Notes: a model not told the origin generated them from the letters alone. Counted from the first letter of the stretch, positions 1 through 6,158 are shown. The stretch is DNA of 6,537 nt from Actinomycetota bacterium (GCA_009699025.1 WLOZ01000110.1:1-6537); one strand, 5' to 3'. A program made the numbers and translations.

Positions 1-943
1 CCGCCGTTTCGCGGATGAGTGCCTCGCGCGCGGCCGGCTGGCCCGCCAGGGCTCGCTCGGGCAGCAGGTCGTCAGAAAGCGCGGGTCGAGGAGCCTCGGG
101 CCAGGCGCCGGCCACGGCCAGCCCGTCGAGGGCTGCGGTAGCCGACTGCCGAGCGTCGGTGAGCAGGGCGACCATGGGTCCGGCAACGACCGGCCCGGTG
201 CCGAAGTGCGGGGTAATCCAGCGAGCCGACCGCTGTACGTCGGTCACACCTCCGAGCACCACGAGTAGGAGCGATCCCCTCACGCCGCTCAGCACGTCGA
301 GTCGATGCGCGTGGGCCGTGCGGCGAACCCCCTCTCCGTCGGAGGCACCCGACTGGCCGCGTGAGGGAGCGGAGCCCACGACGACCACCACCCCCTCGCG
401 GCCGGTCCAGCCGAGGGAGGCGGCCCGGCCAGCCACCGTGATGGGTGACTCGGCCGTGGGGCTGAGCAGCGCGTCGAGGGTGGCCGACTCGATGCGGGCG
501 TCCCAGGCGCCGCGCTCTTCGGCCGCGCGAGCGTAGACATCGGCGGCGGCGAAGGCGATCTCCCGGCTGTACCGCAGCACGGCCTCACGCAACTCGTCCT
601 GGTCGTCGGGCCGGGCGATCGACGCCAGGTTCTCCTCGACCACATCAATGGTTGCTCGAACGAGGTCGACGGTCTGGGCGAGCGTGACGGCGCGGGCGAG
701 TTCGCGGGGGGCGGTGCCGAAGACATCGGCAGTGATAGCGGGGGCCGACTCGGGGTCGCGGTACCAGCCCACAAAGGCGGCGATACCGGCCTGGGCGACG
801 AGGCCAACCCACGCCCTGTCGTCGGCCGACATGGCGCCAAACCAGGGGAGAGTCTCGTCCATACGCGCGGCGGCCGCGGTGGCAAGGGACCCGGTCTCCC
901 GTTCTAACCGCCGTGCGGTAACGGCGCGATGTCCTATCGGCAT
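1..943 (-). CDS. PucR-family transcriptional regulator, C-terminus beyond window edge
   Basis: Translating the minus strand from ATG 943 gives 314 uninterrupted codons that reach base 1, so the 3' end is missing. Recognisable family blocks are DETLPWF (residues 29-35), WVGLVAQAGIAAFVGWYR (45-62), and a YSREIAFAAADVYARAAEERG stretch ending in GAWDARIE (about 124-151). These are typical of the actinobacterial PucR-like proteins encoded next to aceE and fabD (Streptomyces FasR type, M. tuberculosis Rv2242 type), which are roughly 400 residues long. The helix-turn-helix domain normally lies at the C-terminus, so here it falls outside the window. The gene follows aceE on the same strand after 63 bp with no convincing terminator, so co-transcription is likely. 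By analogy with FasR it may control fatty-acid synthase genes further left, but that is inference because neither the targets nor the DNA-binding domain is visible. The Shine-Dalgarno sequence is weak (GGTG just before the ATG), and GTG 961 is an alternative start. Confidence 0.86.
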   Translation of the reverse strand, partial: MPIGHRAVTARRLERETGSLATAAAARMDETLPWFGAMSADDRAWVGLVAQAGIAAFVGWYRDPESAPAITADVFGTAPRELARAVTLAQTVDLVRATIDVVEENLASIARPDDQDELREAVLRYSREIAFAAADVYARAAEERGAWDARIESATLDALLSPTAESPITVAGRAASLGWTGREGVVVVVGSAPSRGQSGASDGEGVRRTAHAHRLDVLSGVRGSLLLVVLGGVTDVQRSARWITPHFGTGPVVAGPMVALLTDARQSATAALDGLAVAGAWPEAPRPALSDDLLPERALAGQPAAREALIRETA

Positions 944-1006
944 GTCACCAGTGTGGCCCACGCACTTCGGGGAGTTGTGGGAATCACACAGGTAGGGGTG
1001 TCGGAC

Positions 1007-3760
1007 CTAGCCCTCCTCGCCCCACGCACTCCCGGCCGTGCTGGTGGCAGTCGCAGCGCGCGGGTCTTCGAGCCGGTACTTCGCCAGGGCCTGACGCACG
1101 ACGTCGGAACCGATCTCGCCGCGCTTGGCGAGGGTGGCGAGCGACTGCACCACAATCGACTCGGCATCGACGAGAAAGTGCCGACGCAGTGCTGCGCGGG
1201 TATCGCTCATGCCCCAGCCGTCGGTGCCGAGCGAGGCAAAATCGCCGGGCACCCACTCGCGGATCTGGTCCTGTACTGCGCGCATGTAGTCGCTCACGGC
1301 GATGACGGGCCCAGGGCGGCCGGTGAGCTTCTGCGTCACCCAGGGGGTGCGCTGGGCCGCATCGGGGTCGAGCAGGCTGGCGCGGTCGCACGCGAGGCCG
1401 TCGCGGTTGAGTTCATTCCACGAGGTGACCGACCACAGATCGGCCGCCACGCCCCACTCATCGCGCAAGAGTTGCTGCGCGCGCTCGGCCCAGGCAACGG
1501 CGACACCTGAGGCAAGCAGTTGCACCGCGAGTGCGGCGCCCGGTGCGTCGGCCGGTCGCCACAGGTGCATGCCGCGCAGGATTCCCTCAACATCAGCACC
1601 CTCGGGCTCAGCGGGCTGCACCGAGGGCTCATTGTGCACGGTGAGGTAGTAGAACAGGTCTTCAGGCGACGGGCCATACATGCGCCGCAGGCCATCGCGC
1701 ACAATGTGTCCGAGCTCGAAGCCAAAGGCTGGGTCGTAGTGCACCGCCGCCGGATTGGTGGCAGCGAGGAGCGGCGAGTGGCCGTCCTGGTGCTGGAGGC
1801 CCTCTCCGTTGAGCGTGGTGCGGCCGGCGGTGGCGCCAATGACGAAGCCACGAGCCTTTTGGTCGCCCGCGAGCCAGAAGGCGTCTCCGGTGCGCTGAAA
1901 CCCGAACATTGAATAAAAGATGTACACGGGAATCATGGGCTCGTCATGGGTCGAGTACGACGATCCGGCGGCGATGAACGACGCCGCCGACCCGGCCTCA
2001 TTGATGCCCTCATGCAGGATCTGACCGACGGTGCTCTCCTGGTAGCTGAGCATGAGGTCACGGTCGACCGAGACATAGTTCTGTCCGTGCGGGCTGTAAA
2101 TCTTGGCGGTGGGGAACAGTGAGTCCATTCCGAAGGTGCGGGCCTCGTCGGGAATGATCGGCACAAACCTGGGGCCGAGTTCGGGGTCGCGCATGAGGTC
2201 GCGCAGCAGTCGAACGAACGACATGGTGGTCGCGATTTCCTGCTTGCCCGACCCCCGCGCCATCGACTGATAGGCGTCGTCTCCCGGCAGCTGAAGCTCC
2301 CTGCTCTGGGTGCGTCGCGTGGGCACGTAGCCGCCGAGCGCCCTGCGACGCTCGTGCAGGTAGTCGCCAAACTCACTGTCGCGCCCAGGGTGGTAGTAGG
2401 GCGGCAGGTACGAGTCCATCTGGTCGTCAGGAATGGGAATGTTGAGGCGGTCACGAAAGACCATGAGGTCGTCGAGGGTGAGCTTCTTCATCTGGTGGGT
2501 GGCATTGCGGGCTTCGAAGTGTGAGCCCAAGGTCCAGCCCTTGATGGTCTTGGCCAGAATCACCGTGGGCTGGCCCCTGTGGTTCACGGCGGAGTCGTAG
2601 GCGGCGTACATCTTTCGGTAGTCGTGCCCGCCGCGCTGAAGCGCCCAGATTTCGTCGTCGGTCATCGCCTCGACGAGCGTGCGGGTGCGCTGGTCGCGGC
2701 CGAAGAAGTTCTCACGAATGAACGCGCCATCTTCTGACTTGTAGGTCTGGAAGTCGCCGTCGGGTGTGCGGTTCATCAGATTGACCAGTGCGCCATCGCG
2801 GTCGGCGGCGAGCAGAGGGTCCCAGCCGCGACCCCACACGACCTTGATGACATTCCAGCCGGCTCCTCGGAACAGCGACTCGAGCTCTTGGATGACCTTG
2901 CCGTTACCGCGCACTGGTCCGTCGAGGCCCTGCAGATTGCAGTTGACGACGAAGGTGAGATTGTCGAGTTCCTCTCGGGCGGCAATGCCCAGTGCCCCGA
3001 CCGACTCGGGTTCGTCCATCTCGCCGTCGCCAAGGAATGCCCACACCTGCTGCTGTGACGTGTCCTTGACGCCGCGGTCCTGAAGGTAGCGGTTGAACCG
3101 CGCCTGGTAGATCGCGTTGATCGGGCCCATGCCCATCGACACCGTGGGGAACTGCCAGAAGTCGGGCATGAGGCGCGGATGCGGGTACGAGGGCAGGCCG
3201 CCGCCGGGGTGTGAGAGTTCCTGCCTGAATCCATCGAGCTGTGTTTCGGTGAGTCGGCCCTCAAGAAAGGCGCGGGCATAGATGCCGGGCGATGCATGGC
3301 CCTGGAAGAACACCTGGTCGCCGCCGCCCGGGTGGTCGGGTCCGCGGAAGAAGTGATTGAAGCCCACCTCGTAGAGCGAGGCGCTCGAGGCGTACGTCGA
3401 GATATGACCGCCCACCCCAACCCCGGGGCGCTGGGCACGGTGCACCATCATCGCGGCGTTCCATCGGATGAAGGCGCGAATGCGCCGCTCCATGGCCTCA
3501 TCACCGGGGAACCAGGGCTCACGCTCGGGCGAGATGGTGTTGATGTAGTCGGTGCTGCGCAGGCTGGGAACGCCCACATTGCGCTCGGCGGCCCGGCGCA
3601 GCAGCGACAGCATCAGATAGCGCGCCCGGTAGGCACCAGCGTTGTCGACAACGGCGTCGAACGACTCGCGCCACTCGGCGGTCTCGTCGGGAGCGACATC
3701 GACGTACTGCGTCGGAAGTCCACCGTCAATGACATGCGATCTATCTCGATTCACGGTCAC
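1007..3760 (-). CDS. aceE: Pyruvate dehydrogenase E1 component, homodimeric type (AceE)
   Basis: This thiamine-diphosphate enzyme decarboxylates pyruvate and passes the acetyl group to the lipoyl E2 of the cytoplasmic pyruvate dehydrogenase complex, making acetyl-CoA. The 917-residue product matches the usual actinobacterial length (about 900-930) and is complete. The ThDP/Mg motif is GDGEMDE (244-250) closing with NCN (273-275). The mobile active-site loop histidine is in NATHQMKK (H422, equivalent to E. coli H407). The cofactor-activating glutamate is in HEGINE (E584, equivalent to E. coli E571), followed by [12 protein letters not shown] (615-626) and [11 protein letters not shown] (H657). 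No key residue is missing. E2 and E3 genes are not in the window, which is normal for actinomycetes. GTG 3760 gives the N-terminus MTVNRD. GTG 3754 is also credible because AGGG ends 7 nt before it, whereas the same AGGG ends only 1 nt before GTG 3760. The PucR-type gene follows downstream on the same strand. Confidence 0.97.
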   Translation of the reverse strand: MTVNRDRSHVIDGGLPTQYVDVAPDETAEWRESFDAVVDNAGAYRARYLMLSLLRRAAERNVGVPSLRSTDYINTISPEREPWFPGDEAMERRIRAFIRWNAAMMVHRAQRPGVGVGGHISTYASSASLYEVGFNHFFRGPDHPGGGDQVFFQGHASPGIYARAFLEGRLTETQLDGFRQELSHPGGGLPSYPHPRLMPDFWQFPTVSMGMGPINAIYQARFNRYLQDRGVKDTSQQQVWAFLGDGEMDEPESVGALGIAAREELDNLTFVVNCNLQGLDGPVRGNGKVIQELESLFRGAGWNVIKVVWGRGWDPLLAADRDGALVNLMNRTPDGDFQTYKSEDGAFIRENFFGRDQRTRTLVEAMTDDEIWALQRGGHDYRKMYAAYDSAVNHRGQPTVILAKTIKGWTLGSHFEARNATHQMKKLTLDDLMVFRDRLNIPIPDDQMDSYLPPYYHPGRDSEFGDYLHERRRALGGYVPTRRTQSRELQLPGDDAYQSMARGSGKQEIATTMSFVRLLRDLMRDPELGPRFVPIIPDEARTFGMDSLFPTAKIYSPHGQNYVSVDRDLMLSYQESTVGQILHEGINEAGSAASFIAAGSSYSTHDEPMIPVYIFYSMFGFQRTGDAFWLAGDQKARGFVIGATAGRTTLNGEGLQHQDGHSPLLAATNPAAVHYDPAFGFELGHIVRDGLRRMYGPSPEDLFYYLTVHNEPSVQPAEPEGADVEGILRGMHLWRPADAPGAALAVQLLASGVAVAWAERAQQLLRDEWGVAADLWSVTSWNELNRDGLACDRASLLDPDAAQRTPWVTQKLTGRPGPVIAVSDYMRAVQDQIREWVPGDFASLGTDGWGMSDTRAALRRHFLVDAESIVVQSLATLAKRGEIGSDVVRQALAKYRLEDPRAATATSTAGSAWGEEG

Positions 3761-3766
3761 ACCCTA
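3761..3766 (-). promoter_or_regulatory. Candidate -10 hexamer / SD-like TAGGGT before aceE
   Basis: On the minus strand the bases immediately before GTG 3760 read AAATAGGGT. TAGGGT fits the actinobacterial TANNNT -10 pattern and lies exactly 6 nt before GTG 3754, the spacing expected if transcription begins at that GTG (leaderless). The same bases contain AGGG, which could instead act as a Shine-Dalgarno sequence for GTG 3754. No good -35 is seen 16-18 bp further upstream. This is pattern matching only, and the real promoter may lie further away. Confidence 0.3.
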
Positions 3767-3856
3767 TTTGGTTGCGTCCTCGGATTCTGACGTGCACCAG
3801 GGGTCGCCGACTGCCGCGAGGCACGCAACACTGGCTAATCCGGCCGATAGCGGGCA

Positions 3857-3888
3857 CGAGTGGTGCGTGAGCGGTGCGTGACCACTCG
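3857..3888. repeat. Inverted repeat enclosing two direct 9-mers (possible operator)
   Basis: CGAGTGGT (3857-3864) and ACCACTCG (3881-3888) form a perfect 8-bp inverted repeat. Inside it, GGTGCGTGA occurs twice (3862-3870 and 3873-3881) with an 11-bp period, close to one helical turn. It lies in the 227-bp divergent gap, about 97 bp before the aceE start and 99 bp before the DUF3052 start, so a bound protein could affect either gene. It does not match a regulator site I know (for example, not the RamB consensus). The repeats are directly visible; the operator role is inferred. Confidence 0.5.
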
Positions 3889-3939
3889 ACGCAATCAGTG
3901 GAAAGTGGTTGCGCCCGGGGCGTCGAACCTGTGGACTAC

Positions 3940-3962
3940 CCCCATGGGGAGGTGAGGTCCCC
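3940..3962 (+). repeat. Overlapping palindrome and hairpin in the DUF3052 leader
   Basis: CCCCATGGGG (3940-3949) is a perfect 10-bp palindrome. Its right half can alternatively pair as GGGGA (3946-3950) with TCCCC (3958-3962) around a 7-nt loop. The two structures exclude each other, and the second ends 8 bases before the purine-rich ribosome-binding stretch at 3971-3982. If transcription starts upstream they could affect translation, but in GC-rich DNA they could also occur by chance. Confidence 0.25.
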
Positions 3963-3970
3963 GCCACGCG

Positions 3971-3982
3971 AGGAGAGGAAGG
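3971..3982 (+). promoter_or_regulatory. Ribosome binding site that sets the DUF3052 start
   Basis: The purine run AGGAGAGGAAGG ends 5 nt before GTG 3988. It is the best Shine-Dalgarno match in the leader and is why the shorter start was preferred over the longer open frame that begins at GTG 3874. Confidence 0.65.
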
Positions 3983-3987
3983 TACCT

Positions 3988-4416
3988 GTGCCGGGCGAGA
4001 ACCTGGTGTCGCCCGAGGGTGCCATGGCCACGAAGCTGGGGGTCGCCCCCGGCATGGTGGTCTCGGAGATGGGCTGGGACGACGACTGTGACGAGGCGCT
4101 GCGCACCGCGGTCGAAGACCTCGCCGGCGCGCCCATCGTGGGCGACGACCACGATGACGTGATCGACGTGGTGATGCTCTGGTATCGCGACGGCGACGGC
4201 GACCTCGTCGACGTGCTGATGGACTGTATCGGCCTCCTCGACGCGCACGGCATTATCTGGCTGTTCACGCCCAAGCCCGGACGCGAGGGCCACGTCGAGC
4301 CTGAAGACATTGCCGACGCCGCCCCCACGGCCGGACTCATGGACACCAGTTCGGTGAGCGCCTCGCGCGAGTGGCAGGGCACCCGACTTGTCGCCGCTCA
4401 CACCAAGAAGCGCTAG
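3988..4416 (+). CDS. DUF3052 family protein of unknown function
   Basis: The product is 142 residues, cytoplasmic, with no signal peptide or membrane segment. It has the family landmarks in order: KLGVAPGMVVSEMGWDDD (16-33), an acidic GDDHDDVIDVV block (52-62), LWYRDGDGDLVD (64-75), a hydrophobic core ending WLFTPKPGREGHVEP (91-105), ADAAPTAGL (109-117) and a basic tail WQGTRLVAAHTKKR (129-142). DUF3052 proteins are small, largely restricted to Actinobacteria, and as I recall lie near aceE and ahpE in mycobacteria (Rv2239c). No catalytic residues are established, so no function is assigned. GTG 3988 was chosen for its Shine-Dalgarno sequence; ATG 4024, with GAGGG before it, is an alternative that would remove 12 residues poorly conserved in the family. 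The gene is divergent from aceE and ends directly against the stop codon of the next, opposite-strand gene. Confidence 0.9.
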   Translation: MPGENLVSPEGAMATKLGVAPGMVVSEMGWDDDCDEALRTAVEDLAGAPIVGDDHDDVIDVVMLWYRDGDGDLVDVLMDCIGLLDAHGIIWLFTPKPGREGHVEPEDIADAAPTAGLMDTSSVSASREWQGTRLVAAHTKKR

Positions 4417-4421
4417 CTAGC
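4412..4421. other. Palindromic back-to-back stop codons
   Basis: GCTAGCTAGC is a perfect 10-bp palindrome whose centre (4416/4417) is the boundary between two convergent genes. TAG 4414-4416 ends DUF3052 and, on the minus strand, TAG 4419-4417 ends the MDMPI-like gene. No stem-loop terminator was found around it, so the two transcripts probably run past each other. Confidence 0.7.
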
Positions 4422-5367
4422 CCCGTCGGAACAGGCCACCGAGCAGCCCGCCGATTCCTGACATCAGCCGTGCCGCCCGAGCGAGGGCGGCCCCCGCCGG
4501 GATTCCAGGAACTCCCTCGATGATCGGTGCCAGCGCGAGCAGGCCCGCCAGGTCGGTGACTGAAACCTCTCCGCTGCTGTAGAGCGACGGCACGCTCGCC
4601 CGCCCTGATGCAATATCAAGGAAGGTGCCGGCGGTGGCGATCACGCCGGGGCCGTACCGCTCATCGGGGGCCGACAACGTGGTGCCGTCAGCGCTGTGGC
4701 TGAGGTCTGAGGTGCGCCAGTTGCCGTCGTGCGCGCCCGTGCCGAGGAATGCATCGGGGGTGCGAACGGTCAGCGAGGCGGTCACGCGCTGGCGCGCGGC
4801 GAGGGCGCCGGTGGTATCGACCAGGGCGAGCAGCCCGATGTCGTCGAGCCGGGTCGAGTGCGCGGCGCCGCAGGCCATCAGGTCGCGTGCACTTACCGCG
4901 ACCTGGAATGCGGTGGCGTGCAACAGGGTCAGCACCGGAAGCGTGCCCAGCAGTGAGCGGGTGGGCAGGAGGCCCTCCTCGGAGGGGCCGCCGTCGGCCA
5001 ACCATGACGCGATCGCGTCGCGACTGCGCAGGAGGGCTGCGACGGCCTCGTCGGGGGTGGCGTCGCGGTGGGCCTGCTGCACGCGTCGCACGTCGTCTGC
5101 CTGGTCGAGGGTGCCGAGCCGTCCGACTCGTGCGTCGTCGAGGATTTGGTCGAGGCTGCGGTTCTCTGGCCAGTCGCCCAGTGCGAGCAGCACCTCGACG
5201 CCCGTCCAGTCTTTCGCCCTGGCACCTCGGGTGAGGTCGCATCCGGAGGCGAGCTCCAGCAGGACGTCCCAGGCCTCGAGGGCCGCGGCGCCCACGGCGC
5301 CCGGATCATTGCTGGCGAGTCCTCTCTCACCCGGATCAGGGGTGAGCCGCGCAGGAAGGTGTGTCAC
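4417..5367 (-). CDS. Maleylpyruvate isomerase/DinB-like protein, SCP2-like C-terminus, metal ligands missing
   Basis: The product is 316 residues. The N-terminal part resembles the four-helix MDMPI/DinB fold of mycothiol-dependent maleylpyruvate isomerases: helix 23-40, a DWTGVEVLLALGDW segment (53-66), helix 104-123, and a final helix with AFQVAVSARDL (153-163). A strand-rich middle follows (about 180-228), then a segment resembling the SCP2-type C-terminus (GTFLDIASGR 247-256, LYSSGEVSVTDLAGLL 262-277), ending in a Gly/hydrophobic tail (GIGGLLGGLF 304-313). By alignment to the family pattern W-x7-H and E-x3-H-x2-D, the three zinc ligands appear to be A62, Q155 and S159. The protein probably lacks the classical metal site, so an isomerase name would be unsafe. 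The start is GTG 5367, with AGGA 7 nt upstream. The open frame continues to 5985 but there overlaps ahpE antisense, and that extension looks like non-coding shadow. It is tail-to-tail with DUF3052 and divergent from ahpE. The family assignment is from memory of motifs and is moderate. Confidence 0.82.
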   Translation of the reverse strand: MTHLPARLTPDPGERGLASNDPGAVGAAALEAWDVLLELASGCDLTRGARAKDWTGVEVLLALGDWPENRSLDQILDDARVGRLGTLDQADDVRRVQQAHRDATPDEAVAALLRSRDAIASWLADGGPSEEGLLPTRSLLGTLPVLTLLHATAFQVAVSARDLMACGAAHSTRLDDIGLLALVDTTGALAARQRVTASLTVRTPDAFLGTGAHDGNWRTSDLSHSADGTTLSAPDERYGPGVIATAGTFLDIASGRASVPSLYSSGEVSVTDLAGLLALAPIIEGVPGIPAGAALARAARLMSGIGGLLGGLFRRG

Positions 5368-5374
5368 GATCTCA

Positions 5375-5378
5375 TCCT
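5375..5378 (-). promoter_or_regulatory. Ribosome binding site that sets the MDMPI-like gene start
   Basis: On the minus strand AGGA is followed by 7 nt and then GTG 5367. This supports the short start over the much longer upstream open frame, which would cover ahpE entirely on the opposite strand. Confidence 0.6.
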
Positions 5379-5394
5379 GTCGCACGAGCGACGG
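5377..5394. repeat. Dyad in the 48-bp divergent gap
   Basis: CTGTCGC (5377-5383) and GCGACGG (5388-5394) flank a 4-nt centre, ACGA. Five inner base pairs and the outermost pair are perfect, with one T/G mismatch between them. It occupies the short gap between the MDMPI-like gene and ahpE, and could be an operator or a small hairpin. No clear promoter hexamers are seen in this gap. Confidence 0.35.
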
Positions 5395-5401
5395 ACGACG
5401 T

Positions 5402-5410
5402 AGGAGGAGG
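5402..5410 (+). promoter_or_regulatory. Very strong ribosome binding site of ahpE
   Basis: AGGAGGAGG contains the full anti-16S complement twice in overlapping register and ends 5 nt before ATG 5416. It is the strongest Shine-Dalgarno sequence in the window and fixes the ahpE start. Confidence 0.85.
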
Positions 5411-5415
5411 CGCAC

Positions 5416-5880
5416 ATGGTGGAGAGCCTGATCGGCCTTCCCGCCCCCGACTTCGAGCTGTGTGATCAGTTCGGCCAGACGCACCGGCTCTCCCACCTGC
5501 GCGGTAGCCAGGCGGTGCTGCTGGTGTTCTTCCCCTTCGCGTTCACCCCCACGTGCACCCGCGAGTTGCACGACATTGAGGCTGGCAGCCACGAGTTCGT
5601 CAACCATCGAGTGGTGACCCTCGCGGTGTCGTGCGACCCGATTGCGAGCCTCAAGGCCTTCGCGGAGCGAGAAGGAATCGATCACCCGCTGCTCAGCGAC
5701 TTCTGGCCCCACGGTGCGGTGGCGCGCCAGTACGGCGTGTTCGTCGAGGCGCGGGGGTTCGCCAACCGTGGCACCTTCCTCGTTGATCGTGACGGAATCG
5801 TGCGGTGGAGTGTGCTCACGAGTCCGTCGCAGGCACGCAGCGCAGACGACTACCGTGCCGCGCTGGCCCGGCTGGTCTGA
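5416..5880 (+). CDS. ahpE: AhpE-type one-Cys peroxiredoxin
   Basis: This is a thiol peroxidase that reduces hydrogen and organic peroxides (and, in the studied M. tuberculosis enzyme, peroxynitrite). There it is recycled through mycothiol/mycoredoxin-1. The 154-residue product almost equals M. tuberculosis AhpE (153). The thioredoxin-fold start PAPDFEL (9-15) leads to the peroxidatic site FFPFAFTPTCTREL (38-51). P40, T44 and C47 match the P-x3-T-x2-C signature, and R118 in NRGTFLVD is the expected catalytic arginine. No signal peptide is present, so it is cytoplasmic. C16 and C73 (VSCDP) are extra; C73 is common in related peroxiredoxins and neither sits in a classical C-terminal resolving position. 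ATG 5416 follows a very strong Shine-Dalgarno sequence. The gene starts 48 bp from the divergent MDMPI-like gene. The alternative is a general Bcp/AhpC-TSA peroxiredoxin, but length and motifs favour AhpE. Confidence 0.92.
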   Translation: MVESLIGLPAPDFELCDQFGQTHRLSHLRGSQAVLLVFFPFAFTPTCTRELHDIEAGSHEFVNHRVVTLAVSCDPIASLKAFAEREGIDHPLLSDFWPHGAVARQYGVFVEARGFANRGTFLVDRDGIVRWSVLTSPSQARSADDYRAALARLV

Positions 5881-5931
5881 GCTAGTTGCGCTCGAGATGC
5901 GCGTCGTCGTTGCGGGGTGGATGCTTGTATC

Positions 5932-5973
5932 GACCGTGGCCGCCACGGGCCCGAGACCTAGGTGGCCACGGTC
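5932..5973 (+). terminator. Candidate terminator: 10-bp inverted repeat after ahpE
   Basis: GACCGTGGCC (5932-5941) and GGCCACGGTC (5964-5973) are perfectly complementary over 10 bp, with a 22-nt loop, 51 bp after the ahpE stop and 43 bp before the tRNA. No T-run follows, so if it terminates it is of the tail-less kind often proposed in actinomycetes. The left arm can instead fold locally as CCGTGG-CCG-CCACGG (5934-5948), which excludes the long stem. The loop also holds the palindromes GGGCCC (5947-5952) and ACCTAGGT (5956-5963). The structure is visible; the terminator role is inferred. Confidence 0.42.
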
Positions 5974-5999
5974 CCTGTCGTCCACTCAGCGGCTGCGCG

Positions 6000-6005
6000 T
6001 ACTGT
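6000..6005 (+). promoter_or_regulatory. Candidate -10 hexamer for the tRNA
   Basis: TACTGT matches TANNNT and lies 11 nt before the mature tRNA 5' end, so transcription would begin with a short leader of about 4-6 nt. No convincing -35 hexamer is found 16-18 bp upstream, where the sequence is around GTCGTC. Confidence 0.35.
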
Positions 6006-6016
6006 GTGGTGTGCTC

Positions 6017-6090
6017 GGGCGCATAGCTCAGTTGGTTAGAGCGCCTGCCTTACAAGCAGGAAGTCGGCGGTTCGAGTCCGTCTGCGCCCA
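6017..6090 (+). tRNA. tRNA-Val (anticodon UAC)
   Basis: All arms can be drawn. The acceptor stem is GGGCGCA (6017-6023) with TGCGCCC (6083-6089). The D stem is GCTC/GAGC (6026-6029, 6039-6042). The anticodon stem CCTGC/GCAGG (6044-6048, 6056-6060) surrounds loop CTTACAA with anticodon TAC (6051-6053). The variable loop is AAGTC, and the T arm GGCGG-TTCGAGT-CCGTC (6066-6082) has one G-T pair. A6090 is the discriminator base. The 3' CCA is not encoded (CGG follows), so it must be added after transcription. UAC reads the GUA and probably GUG valine codons. The tRNA stands between ahpE and the Nif3-like gene, with no integrase or attachment-site duplication visible nearby. Confidence 0.97.
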
Positions 6091-6158
6091 CGGGTGGCTG
6101 GGTCAGCAATGTGGGGCCATGTGCTCGGTGGTTCCCAGCGCCTGCCGTGCCGAACAGG

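Noticed and set aside
15..536. Plus-strand open frames opposite the regulator and aceE (for example 15-536, 929-1510 and 3296-3790)
   Set aside because: They are antisense shadows common in high-GC DNA, with biased Ala/Arg/Ser composition and no recognisable domain.
289..885. 198-codon minus-strand open frame inside the regulator region
   Set aside because: It is another frame of the same strand as the PucR-type gene, Pro/Arg/Ser-rich, and lacks any family motif; the real frame was translated by hand and is open throughout.
944..1006. Possible terminator or promoter between aceE and the PucR-type gene
   Set aside because: Only a 4-bp stem (TGTG/CACA) is visible, there is no T-run, and no clear TANNNT hexamer at a useful position.
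3874..3987. Longer DUF3052 start at GTG 3874
   Set aside because: The extra 38 residues are not family-like and would translate the operator-like repeat and the ribosome-binding stretch; GTG 3988 has the proper Shine-Dalgarno spacing.
5368..5985. Extension of the MDMPI-like frame up to base 5985, giving 522 residues
   Set aside because: The added part is fully antisense to ahpE, has low-complexity Arg/His/Glu-rich composition typical of a shadow frame, and the GTG at 5367 has its own Shine-Dalgarno sequence.
6017..6090. tRNA-Val as an integration site for a mobile element
   Set aside because: No integrase gene and no direct repeat of the tRNA 3' end elsewhere in the window; both sides carry ordinary housekeeping genes.
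6096..6140. Possible tRNA terminator GCTGGG ... CCCAGC
   Set aside because: Only 6 bp of pairing with a loop of about 31 nt and no T-run; too weak to call.
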